This document shows positions 55,347-64,000 of a stretch of DNA of 64,000 bases, piece after piece. Each line of letters begins with the position of its first letter. Position 1 is the first letter of the stretch. The translations under genes were made by a program, and so were the position numbers. This DNA comes from Saccharopolyspora kobensis. GTDB taxonomy: Bacteria > Actinomycetota > Actinomycetes > Mycobacteriales > Pseudonocardiaceae. Under the pieces are notes generated by a model. It was not told the DNA's origin. It worked only from the letters and a program-made list of their open reading frames with translations, and searched no databases. Location of the stretch: the NCBI RefSeq assembly GCF_900108315.1, contig NZ_FNVB01000003.1:407404-471403 (forward strand). The letters run 5' to 3'.

Positions 55347-56113
55347 GACCCGTACCCCCACAAGACCGTCGCCGCACCGAGCACCACCACGACGACCGCG
55401 GCCACCGCGTCGGGGAGCCCGAAGCGCGGCGGATGCATCGACGTCGGCCGCGGTTGCGAACCGAGCCCGCGCAGCAGCGAGGACGCCGAGAGGTCCTCCG
55501 CCGCGCGCAGGCTCGACGCCATGAGCGGCACCGTGAAGTACTCGATGCTGCGGATGGGATGCCGCAGCACCGCCAGCCCGCCCCCGAGCCCGCGCAGCCG
55601 CATGGCGTCGTGCACCGCTCTCGCCTCCGAGATGATCGTGGGCACGAAGCGCAGCAGCACCGCACCGGACACGGTGAAGGCCGACGGGATCCGCGCCGCC
55701 CGCAGCGCAGCGGTGAACCGGGTCGGCGGGATGGTCCGCGCCAGGTGCGCGGCGATGCCGCCCACCGCCACCAGGCGCAGCGCGAAACCGGCCATCACGC
55801 TGATGAAACCGAGCACCGGCCACGGTGCGACCAGCGGCAGCAGGTAGGCCACGCCGGCTGCCGCCGCCGCGGCCAGCGGCACCCCGATGGCGCGCCGCCA
55901 AGCGCGCTCGGAGACCGCCAGCAGCGTCGCGGCCACCAATGCCGCCGGGACGAACCAGATTCCGCCCGGCGCCATGATGGTGATGCTCGCGGCGAGCAGG
56001 ATCACCACCGCGGTGCGCGGGTCCAGGACCCACCCCCGCGCGGGACCGGCCGGGTCGGCGGGAGCCGGCTCGCCCAAGGCGAGCGATCCCAGCTGCGGAC
56101 TCGCCCCGGTCAC
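55343..56113 (-). CDS. ECF transporter T component
   Basis: A 256-residue membrane protein (EcfT/CbiQ family). Five hydrophobic helices are visible. The two coupling motifs, normally ARG, are in AMRLRGLGGGLAVL and SLLRGLGSQPRP, so both have an arginine-glycine pair preceded by Leu. The GTG start overlaps the S-component stop. It links the substrate-binding S protein to the double ATPase. Its place in a metallophore operon suggests a role in metal or metallophore entry. Confidence 0.9.
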   Translation of the reverse strand: MTGASPQLGSLALGEPAPADPAGPARGWVLDPRTAVVILLAASITIMAPGGIWFVPAALVAATLLAVSERAWRRAIGVPLAAAAAAGVAYLLPLVAPWPVLGFISVMAGFALRLVAVGGIAAHLARTIPPTRFTAALRAARIPSAFTVSGAVLLRFVPTIISEARAVHDAMRLRGLGGGLAVLRHPIRSIEYFTVPLMASSLRAAEDLSASSLLRGLGSQPRPTSMHPPRFGLPDAVAAVVVVVLGAATVLWGYGS

Positions 56114-56733
56114 ACCAGCCCGGCCTTCCGGAAGTGCTTGTCCAGCAACCGGAGTCCCAGCAGACCGCCTAGGAACCCGACGACCAGAGTGGACAGGTCG
56201 AACGCGATCAGCACCACCGGGGACAGCAGAGCGTCCAGCTGCTGGACGTACTCCGCACCCATCTCCTTCATGTACGGGCTGGTCAGGAAGTCGGCGCGGG
56301 CGTAGAACATGGGCAGGAACATCCCCACGAACCAGGTGCTGAACACCGCGTAGGCGAGCACGCTGAACCGGCGCGAGCGGTAACGCCCGGCCCACAGCAG
56401 CGCCTCCGCGGCCAGCGCCGCCACCACCGCGACGACGATGGTGACCGGCGGGCTGCCGATGAGGAGCATGAAGCCGCTCACGATGACGGCGAGCACGGTC
56501 ACCATCCCGGCGTGCCGCACCCGCGTGAGGAACAGCATGAACGGCACGCCGCCCGCGACGATGCCGATCAGCACCGAAACCAGCGTGAACCCCGGGTTGA
56601 TGAACTCCAGCGCGTTGAACACGCCCACCGTCACCAGGTAGAGCGCGCCGAAGATTCCGATGTTGATGAGGTCCCTCGGACTCATCCGGAAGTCGATCCG
56701 GCGGTCGGTGGCTTCCACTGTCACGGTGATCAC
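56110..56733 (-). CDS. ECF transporter S component, MptD-like
   Basis: A 207-residue membrane protein with about six helices, of the MptD/Trep_Strep-type putative S components. It starts at GTG 56733 after gagggca, with a polar N terminus (ATDRRIDFRMSPRDLINIG) and GALYLVTVGVFNALEFINPG as the first helix. The substrate of this S group is not firmly known. Finding it with T and A genes in a metallophore operon argues for a metal or metal-chelate ligand. It overlaps the T gene as GTGA. Confidence 0.82.
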   Translation of the reverse strand: MITVTVEATDRRIDFRMSPRDLINIGIFGALYLVTVGVFNALEFINPGFTLVSVLIGIVAGGVPFMLFLTRVRHAGMVTVLAVIVSGFMLLIGSPPVTIVVAVVAALAAEALLWAGRYRSRRFSVLAYAVFSTWFVGMFLPMFYARADFLTSPYMKEMGAEYVQQLDALLSPVVLIAFDLSTLVVGFLGGLLGLRLLDKHFRKAGLV

Positions 56734-56776
56734 TGCCCTCGTCTCGATCTCGGGATGTGGTGTTCTGGCCGGCCGG

Positions 56777-57577
56777 TCACGGGGTCGACGGCCACCCGGC
56801 CGCCGATTCCCGGGAAGCCGCCCGGGCCTGCGCCTTGAGGATTTCGACCACCGGATCGCGGTGCTCGTCCAGGTAGAAGTGACCGCCCGCGAAGACGCGG
56901 AGCTCGCAGGTGCCGTCGGTGACCTCGCGCCAGGCCTCGGCCTCCCGCGAGTCGACCTCGGTGTCCTGGTCGCCGTAGAGCACGGTCACCGGGTTCCGCA
57001 GCCGCGGACCGGCCAGTTCCCGGTAGGTCTCGCTCAACCGGTAGTCGGACCTGATGACCGGGAGGAACGCCGCCATGAACGAGGCGTTGTCGAGGATCTC
57101 GAGGTTGGTCGCCCCGGTGCGGCGCAACTCCTGGACGAGTTCCTCGTCGCTTCCGAGGTGCACCCGGCCCGGCCGCGACAGCGCCGGAGCGGGGTGCCCG
57201 GACACGACCAGTCCCGCCACCGGTTCGCCCGCCGCTTCGAGCTGACGGGCGATCTCGTAGGCGACGATGGCGCCCATGCTGTGTCCGAACAGGATCGTCG
57301 GCAGCGGCGGCCCGTCGAGCGGCAGATCGGCCGCCAGCACGGCGGCGAGCTCCTGCATGTCCGCGGGCAGCGGCTCGGAGTAGCGGTCCTCCCGGCCCGG
57401 GTACTGCACCGCGAGGAACTCGACGTCCCAGGGGGCCGACTCGGCCCACGACCGGTAGTAGCTCGCGCTGCCCCCGCCGTGCGGGAAGAGCAGCACCCGG
57501 GCTCGCGCGTACGGCCGCGGCACGGGCCGGCGGAACGCACCGGCCCGGCTGCGGCTCGTCGAGGGATCAGCTGTCAT
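56777..57577 (-). CDS. Type II thioesterase
   Basis: A 266-residue alpha/beta hydrolase of the NRPS/PKS editing type (GrsT/YbtT). Landmarks are LLFPHGGGSASYYRSWAES, VQYPGREDRY, the nucleophile in FGHSMGAIVAYEIA, the acid in VLYGDQDTEVD and the histidine in FAGGHFYLDEH. It removes wrong or stalled acyl groups from the carrier domains of the NRPS. ATG 57577 is the start, six bases after the ABC gene stop. It corresponds to YbtT in yersiniabactin-type loci. Confidence 0.93.
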   Translation of the reverse strand: MTADPSTSRSRAGAFRRPVPRPYARARVLLFPHGGGSASYYRSWAESAPWDVEFLAVQYPGREDRYSEPLPADMQELAAVLAADLPLDGPPLPTILFGHSMGAIVAYEIARQLEAAGEPVAGLVVSGHPAPALSRPGRVHLGSDEELVQELRRTGATNLEILDNASFMAAFLPVIRSDYRLSETYRELAGPRLRNPVTVLYGDQDTEVDSREAEAWREVTDGTCELRVFAGGHFYLDEHRDPVVEILKAQARAASRESAAGWPSTP

Positions 57578-57583
57578 GGCGAC

Positions 57584-59299
57584 TCATTCGCTCGATGCCG
57601 GTGTCATGGCGATGTTCCAGAAGTCGGCGTAGCGGCCGCCGCGGCGCAGCAGCTCGTCGTGGCTGCCCTCCTCCACGACCTTGCCGTCGTCCAGGAAGAC
57701 GACCCGGTCGGCGCGTTGGACGGTCCGCATCCGGTGCGCCACCATCACCACCGTCCGGCCCGCCATCAGGCGTTCGATGCCCTCGTGGACCGCGGCCTCG
57801 TTCACCGGGTCCAGCGCGGAGGTCACCTCGTCCAGCAGGACGATGGGCGCGTTCTTCAGCAGCGCCCGCGCGATCGACACGCGCTGGCGCTCACCGCCCG
57901 ACAGCAGCGCACCGCCCTCGCCGACGTCGGCCGCCCACCCGCCGGGCAGCCGCTCGACGACCTCGTCCAGCCGCGCCGCGCTCGCGGCCGCTCGCACCTC
58001 CTCGTCGGAGGCGTCGGGACGGCCGAGGCGCACGTTCTCCTCGATCGTGCCGTCGAAGAGGTAGACGTTCTGGAAGACGATGGCGATCTGCGACATCAGC
58101 ACATCGGTGTCGATCGAGCGCACGTCCACGCCGCCGACCCGCACCGTGCCCGCGTCCACGTCGTAGAACCGGGCGACCAGCTGCAGCAGCGTGCTCTTGC
58201 CCGCACCCGACGGGCCGACGACGGCCAGTCGCTGCCCCGACGGCACGGACAGCGAGACGCCGTCCATGACCACGCGGTCGCCGTGCTTGAAGGCGACGGA
58301 GTCGAACTCCAGGTCGTTGCCCTCCGGCCGGACCGGGTCGCTCGGCTCCGGCAGCGGCTGGGTGCGCAGCACCGTGTCGAGCCTGTCCAGTTCGGACCGC
58401 GCGCCGCGGAGCTTGCCGCCGATGTCCGACAGCGACAGCAGCGGGTCCGCGCAGCGGGCGGCCAGCACCAGGATCGTCAGGACCTCGGCCACGCCGATGT
58501 TGCCGCCGAGCGCGAGGTAGGTGCCGAGCACCAGCAGCGCGGTGAAGATCGCCTGCACCGTGAGCGTCAGGCCCACCGCGCCGGGCAGCGTCGAGAGCAC
58601 GGTGCGGCGGGAGGTGCGCTCGACCTCCTGCAACGAGTCGTCGAGCAGTTCGAAGCGCTCACCGGTCCGGCCACCGGCGCGCAGCACCGGCTGGGCCTGG
58701 AGGTACTCGATGACCCGCGCGCTGGCCTCGTTGTCGCGTTCGTGGCGCTCCGCGTCGGTGGTGGCCATCGACCGCGCCGTCCAGACCTGGATGACCGCCA
58801 CGACCGGTGCGGCGACCAAGGCGGCCAGCCCCAGCTGCCAGTTGAAGACCAGCATCACGACGACGATCGTCAGCGGCGTCACCAGGGCGTTGATGAACGG
58901 TGCCAGCAGGTGCGCCGCGACGCCGAGCGCCGCCAGCAGGCCGCGGCTGGCCATCATGGACACCTCGCCGACGCGGGCTTCGGTGTACCAGCCGATGGGC
59001 AGCCTGGCCAGGTGGTCGCCGAGCCGGTGGTACATGCCGCGCAGCATCGTCGTCCCGACGCGCATGCCGGAGAGGTCGCTGACGTAGCGCATCACCGCGT
59101 AGACGGCGACACCCGCGCCGAAGGCGATCAGCCAGGGCCAGGCATCCGCCGGGGTACCGCCGAACAGCGCCTGCAGCACCGGGACCAGCAGCGCGTAGAG
59201 CAGGCCTTCGAGGATCGCCGTCGCCGTCATCATGGCCACGGTGCGACGCATCGGCTTCGCGTACTCGTGCCCCAGCACGCGCAGCAGCATTCGGATCAT
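57584..59299 (-). CDS. ABC transporter, membrane plus ATPase (IrtB/YbtP-Q-like)
   Basis: A 571-residue half-transporter. The membrane domain, six helices (residues about 15-300), has the type IV exporter fold, and the ATPase has GPSGAGKSTLLQLVARF, LSGGERQRVSIARALLK and IVLLDEVTSALDPV. YbtP/YbtQ and IrtA/IrtB have this fold but import ferric metallophores. The ATG overlaps the previous ABC gene stop (ATGA), so they form a heterodimer. Walker B carries the usual Glu, so this half can hydrolyse ATP. Confidence 0.9.
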   Translation of the reverse strand: MIRMLLRVLGHEYAKPMRRTVAMMTATAILEGLLYALLVPVLQALFGGTPADAWPWLIAFGAGVAVYAVMRYVSDLSGMRVGTTMLRGMYHRLGDHLARLPIGWYTEARVGEVSMMASRGLLAALGVAAHLLAPFINALVTPLTIVVVMLVFNWQLGLAALVAAPVVAVIQVWTARSMATTDAERHERDNEASARVIEYLQAQPVLRAGGRTGERFELLDDSLQEVERTSRRTVLSTLPGAVGLTLTVQAIFTALLVLGTYLALGGNIGVAEVLTILVLAARCADPLLSLSDIGGKLRGARSELDRLDTVLRTQPLPEPSDPVRPEGNDLEFDSVAFKHGDRVVMDGVSLSVPSGQRLAVVGPSGAGKSTLLQLVARFYDVDAGTVRVGGVDVRSIDTDVLMSQIAIVFQNVYLFDGTIEENVRLGRPDASDEEVRAAASAARLDEVVERLPGGWAADVGEGGALLSGGERQRVSIARALLKNAPIVLLDEVTSALDPVNEAAVHEGIERLMAGRTVVMVAHRMRTVQRADRVVFLDDGKVVEEGSHDELLRRGGRYADFWNIAMTPASSE

Positions 59300-61134
59300 C
59301 GCGGCTCTTCTCCTTCTGGTACGCCACCGCGGGTTTCGATCTCGTCGGCGATCGCCGATCGTTGGGACTGCCAGAACTCGGCGAACTTCCCGCCCTGCGC
59401 CAGCAGATCGGCCGGCCTGCCGCGCTCGACGATCGTGCCGCCCTCCAGCATCACGACGGTGTCGGCGTCGGCGACCGTCTCCAGCCGGTGGGCGATCACC
59501 AGGATCGTCCGGTCACCCTCCAAGGTGGACAGCGCCTTGCGGACCGCCTGCTCGGTCTGCGGGTCGATGAAGGCGGTCGCCTCGTCGAGCACCAGGACGG
59601 GCGCGTCGGCGAGCAGCGCGCGGGCGATCGAGATCCGCTGCGCCTCGCCGCCCGAGAGCTTGACGTCCTCGCCGATGACCGACTCGTACCCGCGCGGCAG
59701 CTCCAGGATCCGGTCGTGGATGTTGGCCAGCTTGGCGACGCGGACCACGTCCTCGCGGTCGGCCTGCGGCACGGCCAGCGCGATGTTGTCGGCGACCGAC
59801 GCGCGCAGCAGGCGCACGTCCTGGAAGACGAAGGAGACCGTGCGGTAGAGCTCCCGGCTGCCGAGGTCGCGCAGGTCGACGCCGCCGAGGCGCACCGATC
59901 CGCTGGTCGGGTCGAAGAACCGCGGCACCAGCTGGACCAGTGTGGACTTGCCGCTGCCCGACGGGCCGACGATCGCGGTGACCGTGCCCGGTTCGAGGAC
60001 CAGGTCGATCCCGCGCAGCACCTCGTGGTCGTCGGCGTAGCCGAAGCGCACGTCGCGCAGTTCCACCGCGTGGCCCTGCGGCGCGGTCGGCCGCGCGGGC
60101 TCCGGCAGCGGCTGGACGGCCAGCACCTCCTTGATCCGGCCGACCGCGCGGCCGGCGGCCTGCATGTCGTCGAAACCGTGCCCCAGCGCCGCGACCGGGG
60201 CGGTCAGGCCGAGCCCGAGCAGCAGGAAGGGCAGCAGATCGGCCGGGGCCATGCTGCCGGAGGTGATCAGGGACGCTCCGCCGATCAGCACGACCAGCAG
60301 CACGAACGGCGGCGACAGCGCCAGCTGCATCCCGGCGGCGACCGCGGACACCCCGCGCACCCACCGGAAGAAGATGGAGACGAACTCGTTGGCGGCGTCG
60401 AGGAACTTGCGGTGCGAGCGCTCGGATCCGCCGAAGGCCTTGACCACCGAGATCCCCTGCACGAACTCGACGACGGAGCTCGCGATCCGGCCCATCGCCG
60501 CGTCGTACTCCTCCTGCTCCCGCGTCCGCGCCGGGAGCATCAGCAGCGGGACCAGCAAGATGGCCAGCACCACCGGGATCAGCGTGATCAGCGTGAGCCG
60601 CCAGTCGATGGTGAGCAGGTAGATCAGCGAGGCCAGCGGCACCACGAACGCGGAGACCAGCTCGCCGGGGGCGTGGGCGATGAAGGGGTGCACCGCGCTG
60701 ACGTCCTCGCCCACCACCTTGGCCAGCTCACCGGTCTTCCGCCGGGAGAACCAGCCGATCGGCACGCGTCCCAGCTGCGCGGCCAGCTGCCTGCGGAAGG
60801 TCAGCTGCACCTTGCCGTCGACCACGTGCCCGATGCCGGACGACGCCGCGGTGAACACCAGGCGCACGAACAAGCCGACCGCGCCCAGGACCACCACGGT
60901 CCAGACGTGGCCCTGGTCGATCGGTCCGGGCGACAACAGGGTGCGACCGAGCTCCACCACCGCCAGCAGCGGCGCCAGTCCCGCCAGCGCCCCGACGACC
61001 TGCAGGATCGCCACGACCGCGAAGCTCCAGGCATGCGGGCGCAGCAGTCCCTTCATGGGTTTCTCCGCCGCGGGCTCGGCCTCCGGCGACGGCGTGGACT
61101 GCACCCTCGCCTCGGCGAGGTCGGTCGCGTTCAT
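59296..61134 (-). CDS. ABC transporter, membrane plus ATPase (IrtA/YbtP-Q-like)
   Basis: A 612-residue half-transporter. The membrane part contains VPIGWFSRRKTGELAKVVGED, and the ATPase GPSGSGKSTLVQLVPRF, LSGGEAQRISIARALLA and VLVLDEATAFIDPQ. It has an extra N terminus of about 30 polar residues but no siderophore-interacting (SID) reductase domain, unlike mycobacterial IrtA. A reductase must come from elsewhere. ATG 61134 follows gggggagcg. A short AT-rich gap (61135-61167), taataaaa on the minus strand, separates it from the reductase gene. Confidence 0.9.
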   Translation of the reverse strand: MNATDLAEARVQSTPSPEAEPAAEKPMKGLLRPHAWSFAVVAILQVVGALAGLAPLLAVVELGRTLLSPGPIDQGHVWTVVVLGAVGLFVRLVFTAASSGIGHVVDGKVQLTFRRQLAAQLGRVPIGWFSRRKTGELAKVVGEDVSAVHPFIAHAPGELVSAFVVPLASLIYLLTIDWRLTLITLIPVVLAILLVPLLMLPARTREQEEYDAAMGRIASSVVEFVQGISVVKAFGGSERSHRKFLDAANEFVSIFFRWVRGVSAVAAGMQLALSPPFVLLVVLIGGASLITSGSMAPADLLPFLLLGLGLTAPVAALGHGFDDMQAAGRAVGRIKEVLAVQPLPEPARPTAPQGHAVELRDVRFGYADDHEVLRGIDLVLEPGTVTAIVGPSGSGKSTLVQLVPRFFDPTSGSVRLGGVDLRDLGSRELYRTVSFVFQDVRLLRASVADNIALAVPQADREDVVRVAKLANIHDRILELPRGYESVIGEDVKLSGGEAQRISIARALLADAPVLVLDEATAFIDPQTEQAVRKALSTLEGDRTILVIAHRLETVADADTVVMLEGGTIVERGRPADLLAQGGKFAEFWQSQRSAIADEIETRGGVPEGEEPR

Positions 61135-61167
61135 CGCTCCCCCTGTTCCGTTTTATTACGCGTACGA

Positions 61168-62286
61168 TTACCCTACCGTGGACAGGTGCGATGAGTCACG
61201 CCCCGAGCGGCGTTCGTCGGCCCGCAGATCGGCCACCGACAGCGGTTCTCCGGGCTCCGGCTCGGCCACCTCCGGATAGCCGAGCACTTCGGTGAGCTCC
61301 TTCCAGGCGCGGGCGACGCTCAGGTGGCGCTGGCTGCCGCGAAGCGGGTCCGCACCCGAGTCGATGCGTTCGCGCAGCTCGCCCATCGCGGTCAGCACGC
61401 CTTCGCCCCACACGTCCTGCACGACGGCCGCCCAGGTGGGCGCCTCGGGCGCCCCGAGGTAAGCCGCGGTGGGGCCGCCGAGGTCCTCCGGGCCGCCGGC
61501 CAGGAACCGCCCCACCGGGTCCGACGCCGTGCGCAGCACCGGGCTCCACAGCACCGGGCCGTGGGTGTTGGCCAGCATCAGGTTGCCCGCGTCGGTGCCG
61601 ATGGTGATCCGGTGCAGCAGCAGGCTGGTGCTGTCGTCGCCCGCCTGCATCCGGTTCTCCACCCGCAGCGTCAGCGGCACGCCCGCCACCTGCCCGTCCA
61701 CCGCGGTCAGCGGGCGCCCGGCCTGGCCGGACACCGGGGACAGCGACCAGGGCCGCAGCCCGTCGAAGATCCCGGCCAGGACGTCGAGCAGGTCGAAGGA
61801 GACCTGGACGGCGCACATGGCGTCGACGAACACCGGCTTGCGCAACCGGACCAGCTCGCGGGCGGCCGCGGTGAACCGCCGGACCGGTTCCAGGTGCGGG
61901 TAGAAGGTGTTCACCAGGTACTGGACCCCGGCGCGGCGCGCCACCTTCAAGCACTCCGCCAGCTCGGTCGGGTGCACCGGATGTTCTTGCAGCACGTGGA
62001 TTCCCCGCTCCAGCAGGGCTTGCGCCAGCTCGGCGCCCCGCCCGCCGCCGACCGCGGTGGACACCACGACGCAGGCCGCGTCGACGTCGCCGGGCAGTTG
62101 CTCGACCGAGGAGTACAGCGGCACGCCGTGCTCCTCGGCGAGCGCCGCGGACCGGGCGCTGCCGCGGGCCAGGATGCCGGCGAGCTGGAACCGCTCGGGA
62201 TCGCGGGCCAGCGCCGAGAGGTAGATCTGTCCGAACCGCGTGCCGCACACGACGACTCGCATCGGGTCCGGGGTCGCACGGGTCAT
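61168..62286 (-). CDS. Thiazolinyl imide reductase (Irp3/YbtU/PchG-like)
   Basis: A 372-residue member of the Gfo/Idh/MocA superfamily. The nucleotide site reads [19 protein letters not shown] and the family motif [19 protein letters not shown] replaces the usual EKP. This version, with Q-E-H-P, is typical of the enzymes that reduce a thiazoline to a thiazolidine on the NRPS during yersiniabactin or pyochelin assembly. The ATG overlaps the NRPS stop (ATGA). Its presence predicts at least one thiazolidine ring in the product. Confidence 0.9.
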   Translation of the reverse strand: MTRATPDPMRVVVCGTRFGQIYLSALARDPERFQLAGILARGSARSAALAEEHGVPLYSSVEQLPGDVDAACVVVSTAVGGGRGAELAQALLERGIHVLQEHPVHPTELAECLKVARRAGVQYLVNTFYPHLEPVRRFTAAARELVRLRKPVFVDAMCAVQVSFDLLDVLAGIFDGLRPWSLSPVSGQAGRPLTAVDGQVAGVPLTLRVENRMQAGDDSTSLLLHRITIGTDAGNLMLANTHGPVLWSPVLRTASDPVGRFLAGGPEDLGGPTAAYLGAPEAPTWAAVVQDVWGEGVLTAMGELRERIDSGADPLRGSQRHLSVARAWKELTEVLGYPEVAEPEPGEPLSVADLRADERRSGRDSSHLSTVG

Positions 62287-64000
62287 CGGCGCTCCAGCGC
62301 ACTCGTCGCGATCGCTTCCGCCACCCGGGGCGCGTGCTGCGGGTGGAGGCAGCTGAAGTGGTCGCCCGGGATGTCCACGACCGTCACGTCTCCCAGGCAG
62401 ACCTCGCGCCAGAACAGCGCGGTGTCCTCCTGCGGTCCCGGGACGAGGTGAGCGGGCTCGACCGGGCGGAGGAAGGTGACATCGCCCGCGTAGGGCTCCG
62501 GCCGGTAGTGCGCCGCCGCCTCGATGAACCGCGTGAACGCTTTGTGCATCAACGCGATTCGCGCACTGCCCCCCTTCCCCGGTGCGGAGTCGGCGAGAGC
62601 GCGGTGCAGTTCCGCCCGCCGTTCGGCGGTGTCCTGCTGCCCGAGTTCGCGGAACCGCCGGGCGACCGGTTCCAGCTCGCCCGCCAGCGCGGCGATCGCG
62701 CCCGGCGCCAGCGCGTCCGGCGAGCCGGTCAGCGCCGCCGCGACCGCCCGGCCGACCGCCGCTTCGTCGGCGGGCCAGCCGAGGGCCGCCGGATCGGCGC
62801 CCATCGTCCGCGCGAAGGCGTAGTCGACCACGAGTTCGTCCTGCAGCAGGTGCGGAATCCGGTGGCCCGACACGATGGTCAGGCCGCGCACCACCGCGTT
62901 CGCCTCGCTCAGCGCGCGGGCGAGTTCCAGCGCGATGGGACCGCCGAGGCAGTAGCCGATGATCTCGACCTCGTCGAAGCCGGCGGCCAGCACCTCGCGC
63001 GCGTAACCGGCGGCCAGCTCCTCCAAACCGACCGGTGCGGCGGAGTCGGGGGCGGGCAGGACCAGGCCGAAAAGCGGTGGCCCGGCCGCGAGTTCACCGA
63101 TCAGCGCCTGCTGCTCCGCCAGGGTTCCCGTGCCCCCGTGCACGAGCAGCCGCACCGGCCCCTGGCCCGAACCGCCGAGCTGGACCAGTGCCGACGTCGG
63201 GCCCGCGAGGGACTCCGGTGCCGGGGTGGCCTCCGACTCCAGCCACTTGCCCAGCCCCGCGACCGTTTGGGTGTCCAGCAGCGCGCGCAGCAGCACGTCG
63301 AAGGTGACCGGTGCGGCCTCGGGGATGCGTTCGCGCACCTGCCCGACGAACTGCGCCGCCAGCAGCGAGTTCCCACCGGCGTCGAAGAAGCCCTGGTCGC
63401 GGCTCGGGAGCCGGCCGCCGAGCACCTCCGCCCACAGTTCGGCGATCCGCTGTTCGACGCCGGGCCGCGGCGGCTCGGCGCGCTCCGGCGGCGGCGCGCT
63501 GGGCACCGACGTCGACTCCAGGAGCCGCTTGCGGTCGACCTTCCCGTTCGGCGTCAGCGGCAGCGCGTCGACGATCCGCACCCGGGCCGGGACCATGTGC
63601 CCCGGAAGCCGGTCGGCGACCCACCCGATGAGCTCCCCGGCGGTGACCTCCCCGGAGTGCTGGGCCGGGATCACGAAGGCGATCAGGGCCTGCTCGAAGG
63701 CAGCGCCGCCCGCGGCCAGCACCACGCACGTGCCCACCGCCGGGTGGTCGCCGAGCACCGACTCGATCTCACCGAGTTCGACCCGGTGCCCGCGGATCTT
63801 GATCTGCTGGTCCGCGCGGCCGAGGAACTCGATCTCGCCGGTCGGCAGGTAGCGACCCAGGTCGCCGGTGCGGTAGAGCCGCTCCCCCGTCGCCGGGTGC
63901 CGGATGAAGCGCTCGCCGGTCCGCTCCGGATCGTTGAGGTAGCCGGTCGCCAGTCCGGTGCCCGCGATGTACAGCTCGCCGACGACCAGATCGGGCCGGT
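62283..64000 (-). CDS. NRPS, C-terminal part: adenylation, carrier and thioesterase domains
   Basis: About 571 C-terminal residues of a synthetase that continues beyond the right edge. Adenylation motifs [36 protein letters not shown], then [15 protein letters not shown] and the terminal lysine in [10 protein letters not shown] are present; a carrier domain follows with [16 protein letters not shown]. The last about 270 residues are a thioesterase with [22 protein letters not shown] and, near the end, PGDHFSCLH supplying the His. The nucleophile position is Cys in place of Ser. Substrate code is outside the window. Cyclisation domains would be expected upstream if thiazolines are formed. Confidence 0.9.
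   Translation of the reverse strand, partial: RPDLVVGELYIAGTGLATGYLNDPERTGERFIRHPATGERLYRTGDLGRYLPTGEIEFLGRADQQIKIRGHRVELGEIESVLGDHPAVGTCVVLAAGGAAFEQALIAFVIPAQHSGEVTAGELIGWVADRLPGHMVPARVRIVDALPLTPNGKVDRKRLLESTSVPSAPPPERAEPPRPGVEQRIAELWAEVLGGRLPSRDQGFFDAGGNSLLAAQFVGQVRERIPEAAPVTFDVLLRALLDTQTVAGLGKWLESEATPAPESLAGPTSALVQLGGSGQGPVRLLVHGGTGTLAEQQALIGELAAGPPLFGLVLPAPDSAAPVGLEELAAGYAREVLAAGFDEVEIIGYCLGGPIALELARALSEANAVVRGLTIVSGHRIPHLLQDELVVDYAFARTMGADPAALGWPADEAAVGRAVAAALTGSPDALAPGAIAALAGELEPVARRFRELGQQDTAERRAELHRALADSAPGKGGSARIALMHKAFTRFIEAAAHYRPEPYAGDVTFLRPVEPAHLVPGPQEDTALFWREVCLGDVTVVDIPGDHFSCLHPQHAPRVAEAIATSALERR

Noticed and set aside
56660-59848. A 1062-codon plus-strand frame across thioesterase and ABC genes
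   Set aside because: It is antisense to well-supported ABC and thioesterase genes and has low-complexity His/Arg/Gln content.
1-64000. CRISPR arrays, tRNA or rRNA genes, insertion sequences
   Set aside because: No regularly spaced repeats, cloverleaf-like segments or transposase motifs were found on either strand by eye.

Overview
The window reads as chromosomal DNA of a high-GC actinomycete. Codon third positions are strongly G/C, GTG and some TTG starts are frequent, ATGA/GTGA stop-start overlaps are common, and regulators are of the TetR, LysR, DeoR and LuxR families. The mix of genes would suit a Pseudonocardiales genus such as Saccharopolyspora; that genus guess is inference. No rRNA, tRNA, CRISPR array, transposase or phage gene was recognised.

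Layout. 1-562: edge of a TetR gene with a strong palindromic operator, then a small membrane protein. 749-5796 (minus): LysR regulator, MHS-type transporter, M20 carbamoylase and amidase, probably uptake and breakdown of a ureido or amide compound. 5832-16794: a ten-gene minus-strand operon (34-residue precursor peptide, RRE/leader-binding protein, CocE-type hydrolase, YcaO cyclodehydratase, SagB-type dehydrogenase, TIM-barrel enzyme, FecBCD-type uptake system) and a divergent MFS exporter. The shared promoter region holds two Zur-like palindromes, so this looks like an azole-modified RiPP made, exported and re-imported under zinc control, i.e. a candidate peptide zincophore. 16822-16960: AT-rich palindromes between convergent genes. 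16986-19052: LysR and a divergent nitronate monooxygenase. 19055-29247: DeoR regulator, PfkB kinase, class II aldolase, ROK kinase and SIS protein (an amino-sugar/tagatose-type route), divergent from a complete five-gene family-5 ABC importer. 29338-34528: convergent histidine kinase/response regulator pair, an unknown protein, a CPBP protease and a Clp-N protein. 34572-35750: Gfo/Idh/MocA oxidoreductase.

35980-47745 (minus): a 12-gene biosynthetic operon with unusual logic. A fatty acyl-AMP ligase and ACP feed an aminotransferase fused to an acyl-ACP-reductase-like domain, which should give an alkylamine. A tRNA-synthetase-like aminoacyl:carrier-protein ligase loads a second ACP. An AurF-type diiron N-oxygenase, a nitronate-monooxygenase-like flavoprotein and a transglutaminase-fold protein are candidates for N-oxidation and amide formation. 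A PPTase, a hydrolase and a cation/proton antiporter complete the set. The product is unknown. 48209-50314 holds an esterase and an orphan LuxR-type regulator with a degenerate receiver; 50688-52532 an asparagine synthase; 53172-53852 a TetR regulator.

53874-64000 (minus, open at the right edge): a thiazoline-metallophore NRPS operon. It contains an NRPS terminus (A-PCP-TE, with Cys as the apparent TE nucleophile), a thiazolinyl imide reductase, an IrtAB/YbtPQ-like ABC pair, a type II thioesterase and a complete ECF transporter (S, T and fused A1-A2). The window therefore carries two separate candidate metal-acquisition systems and one cryptic N-oxygenated lipid pathway.
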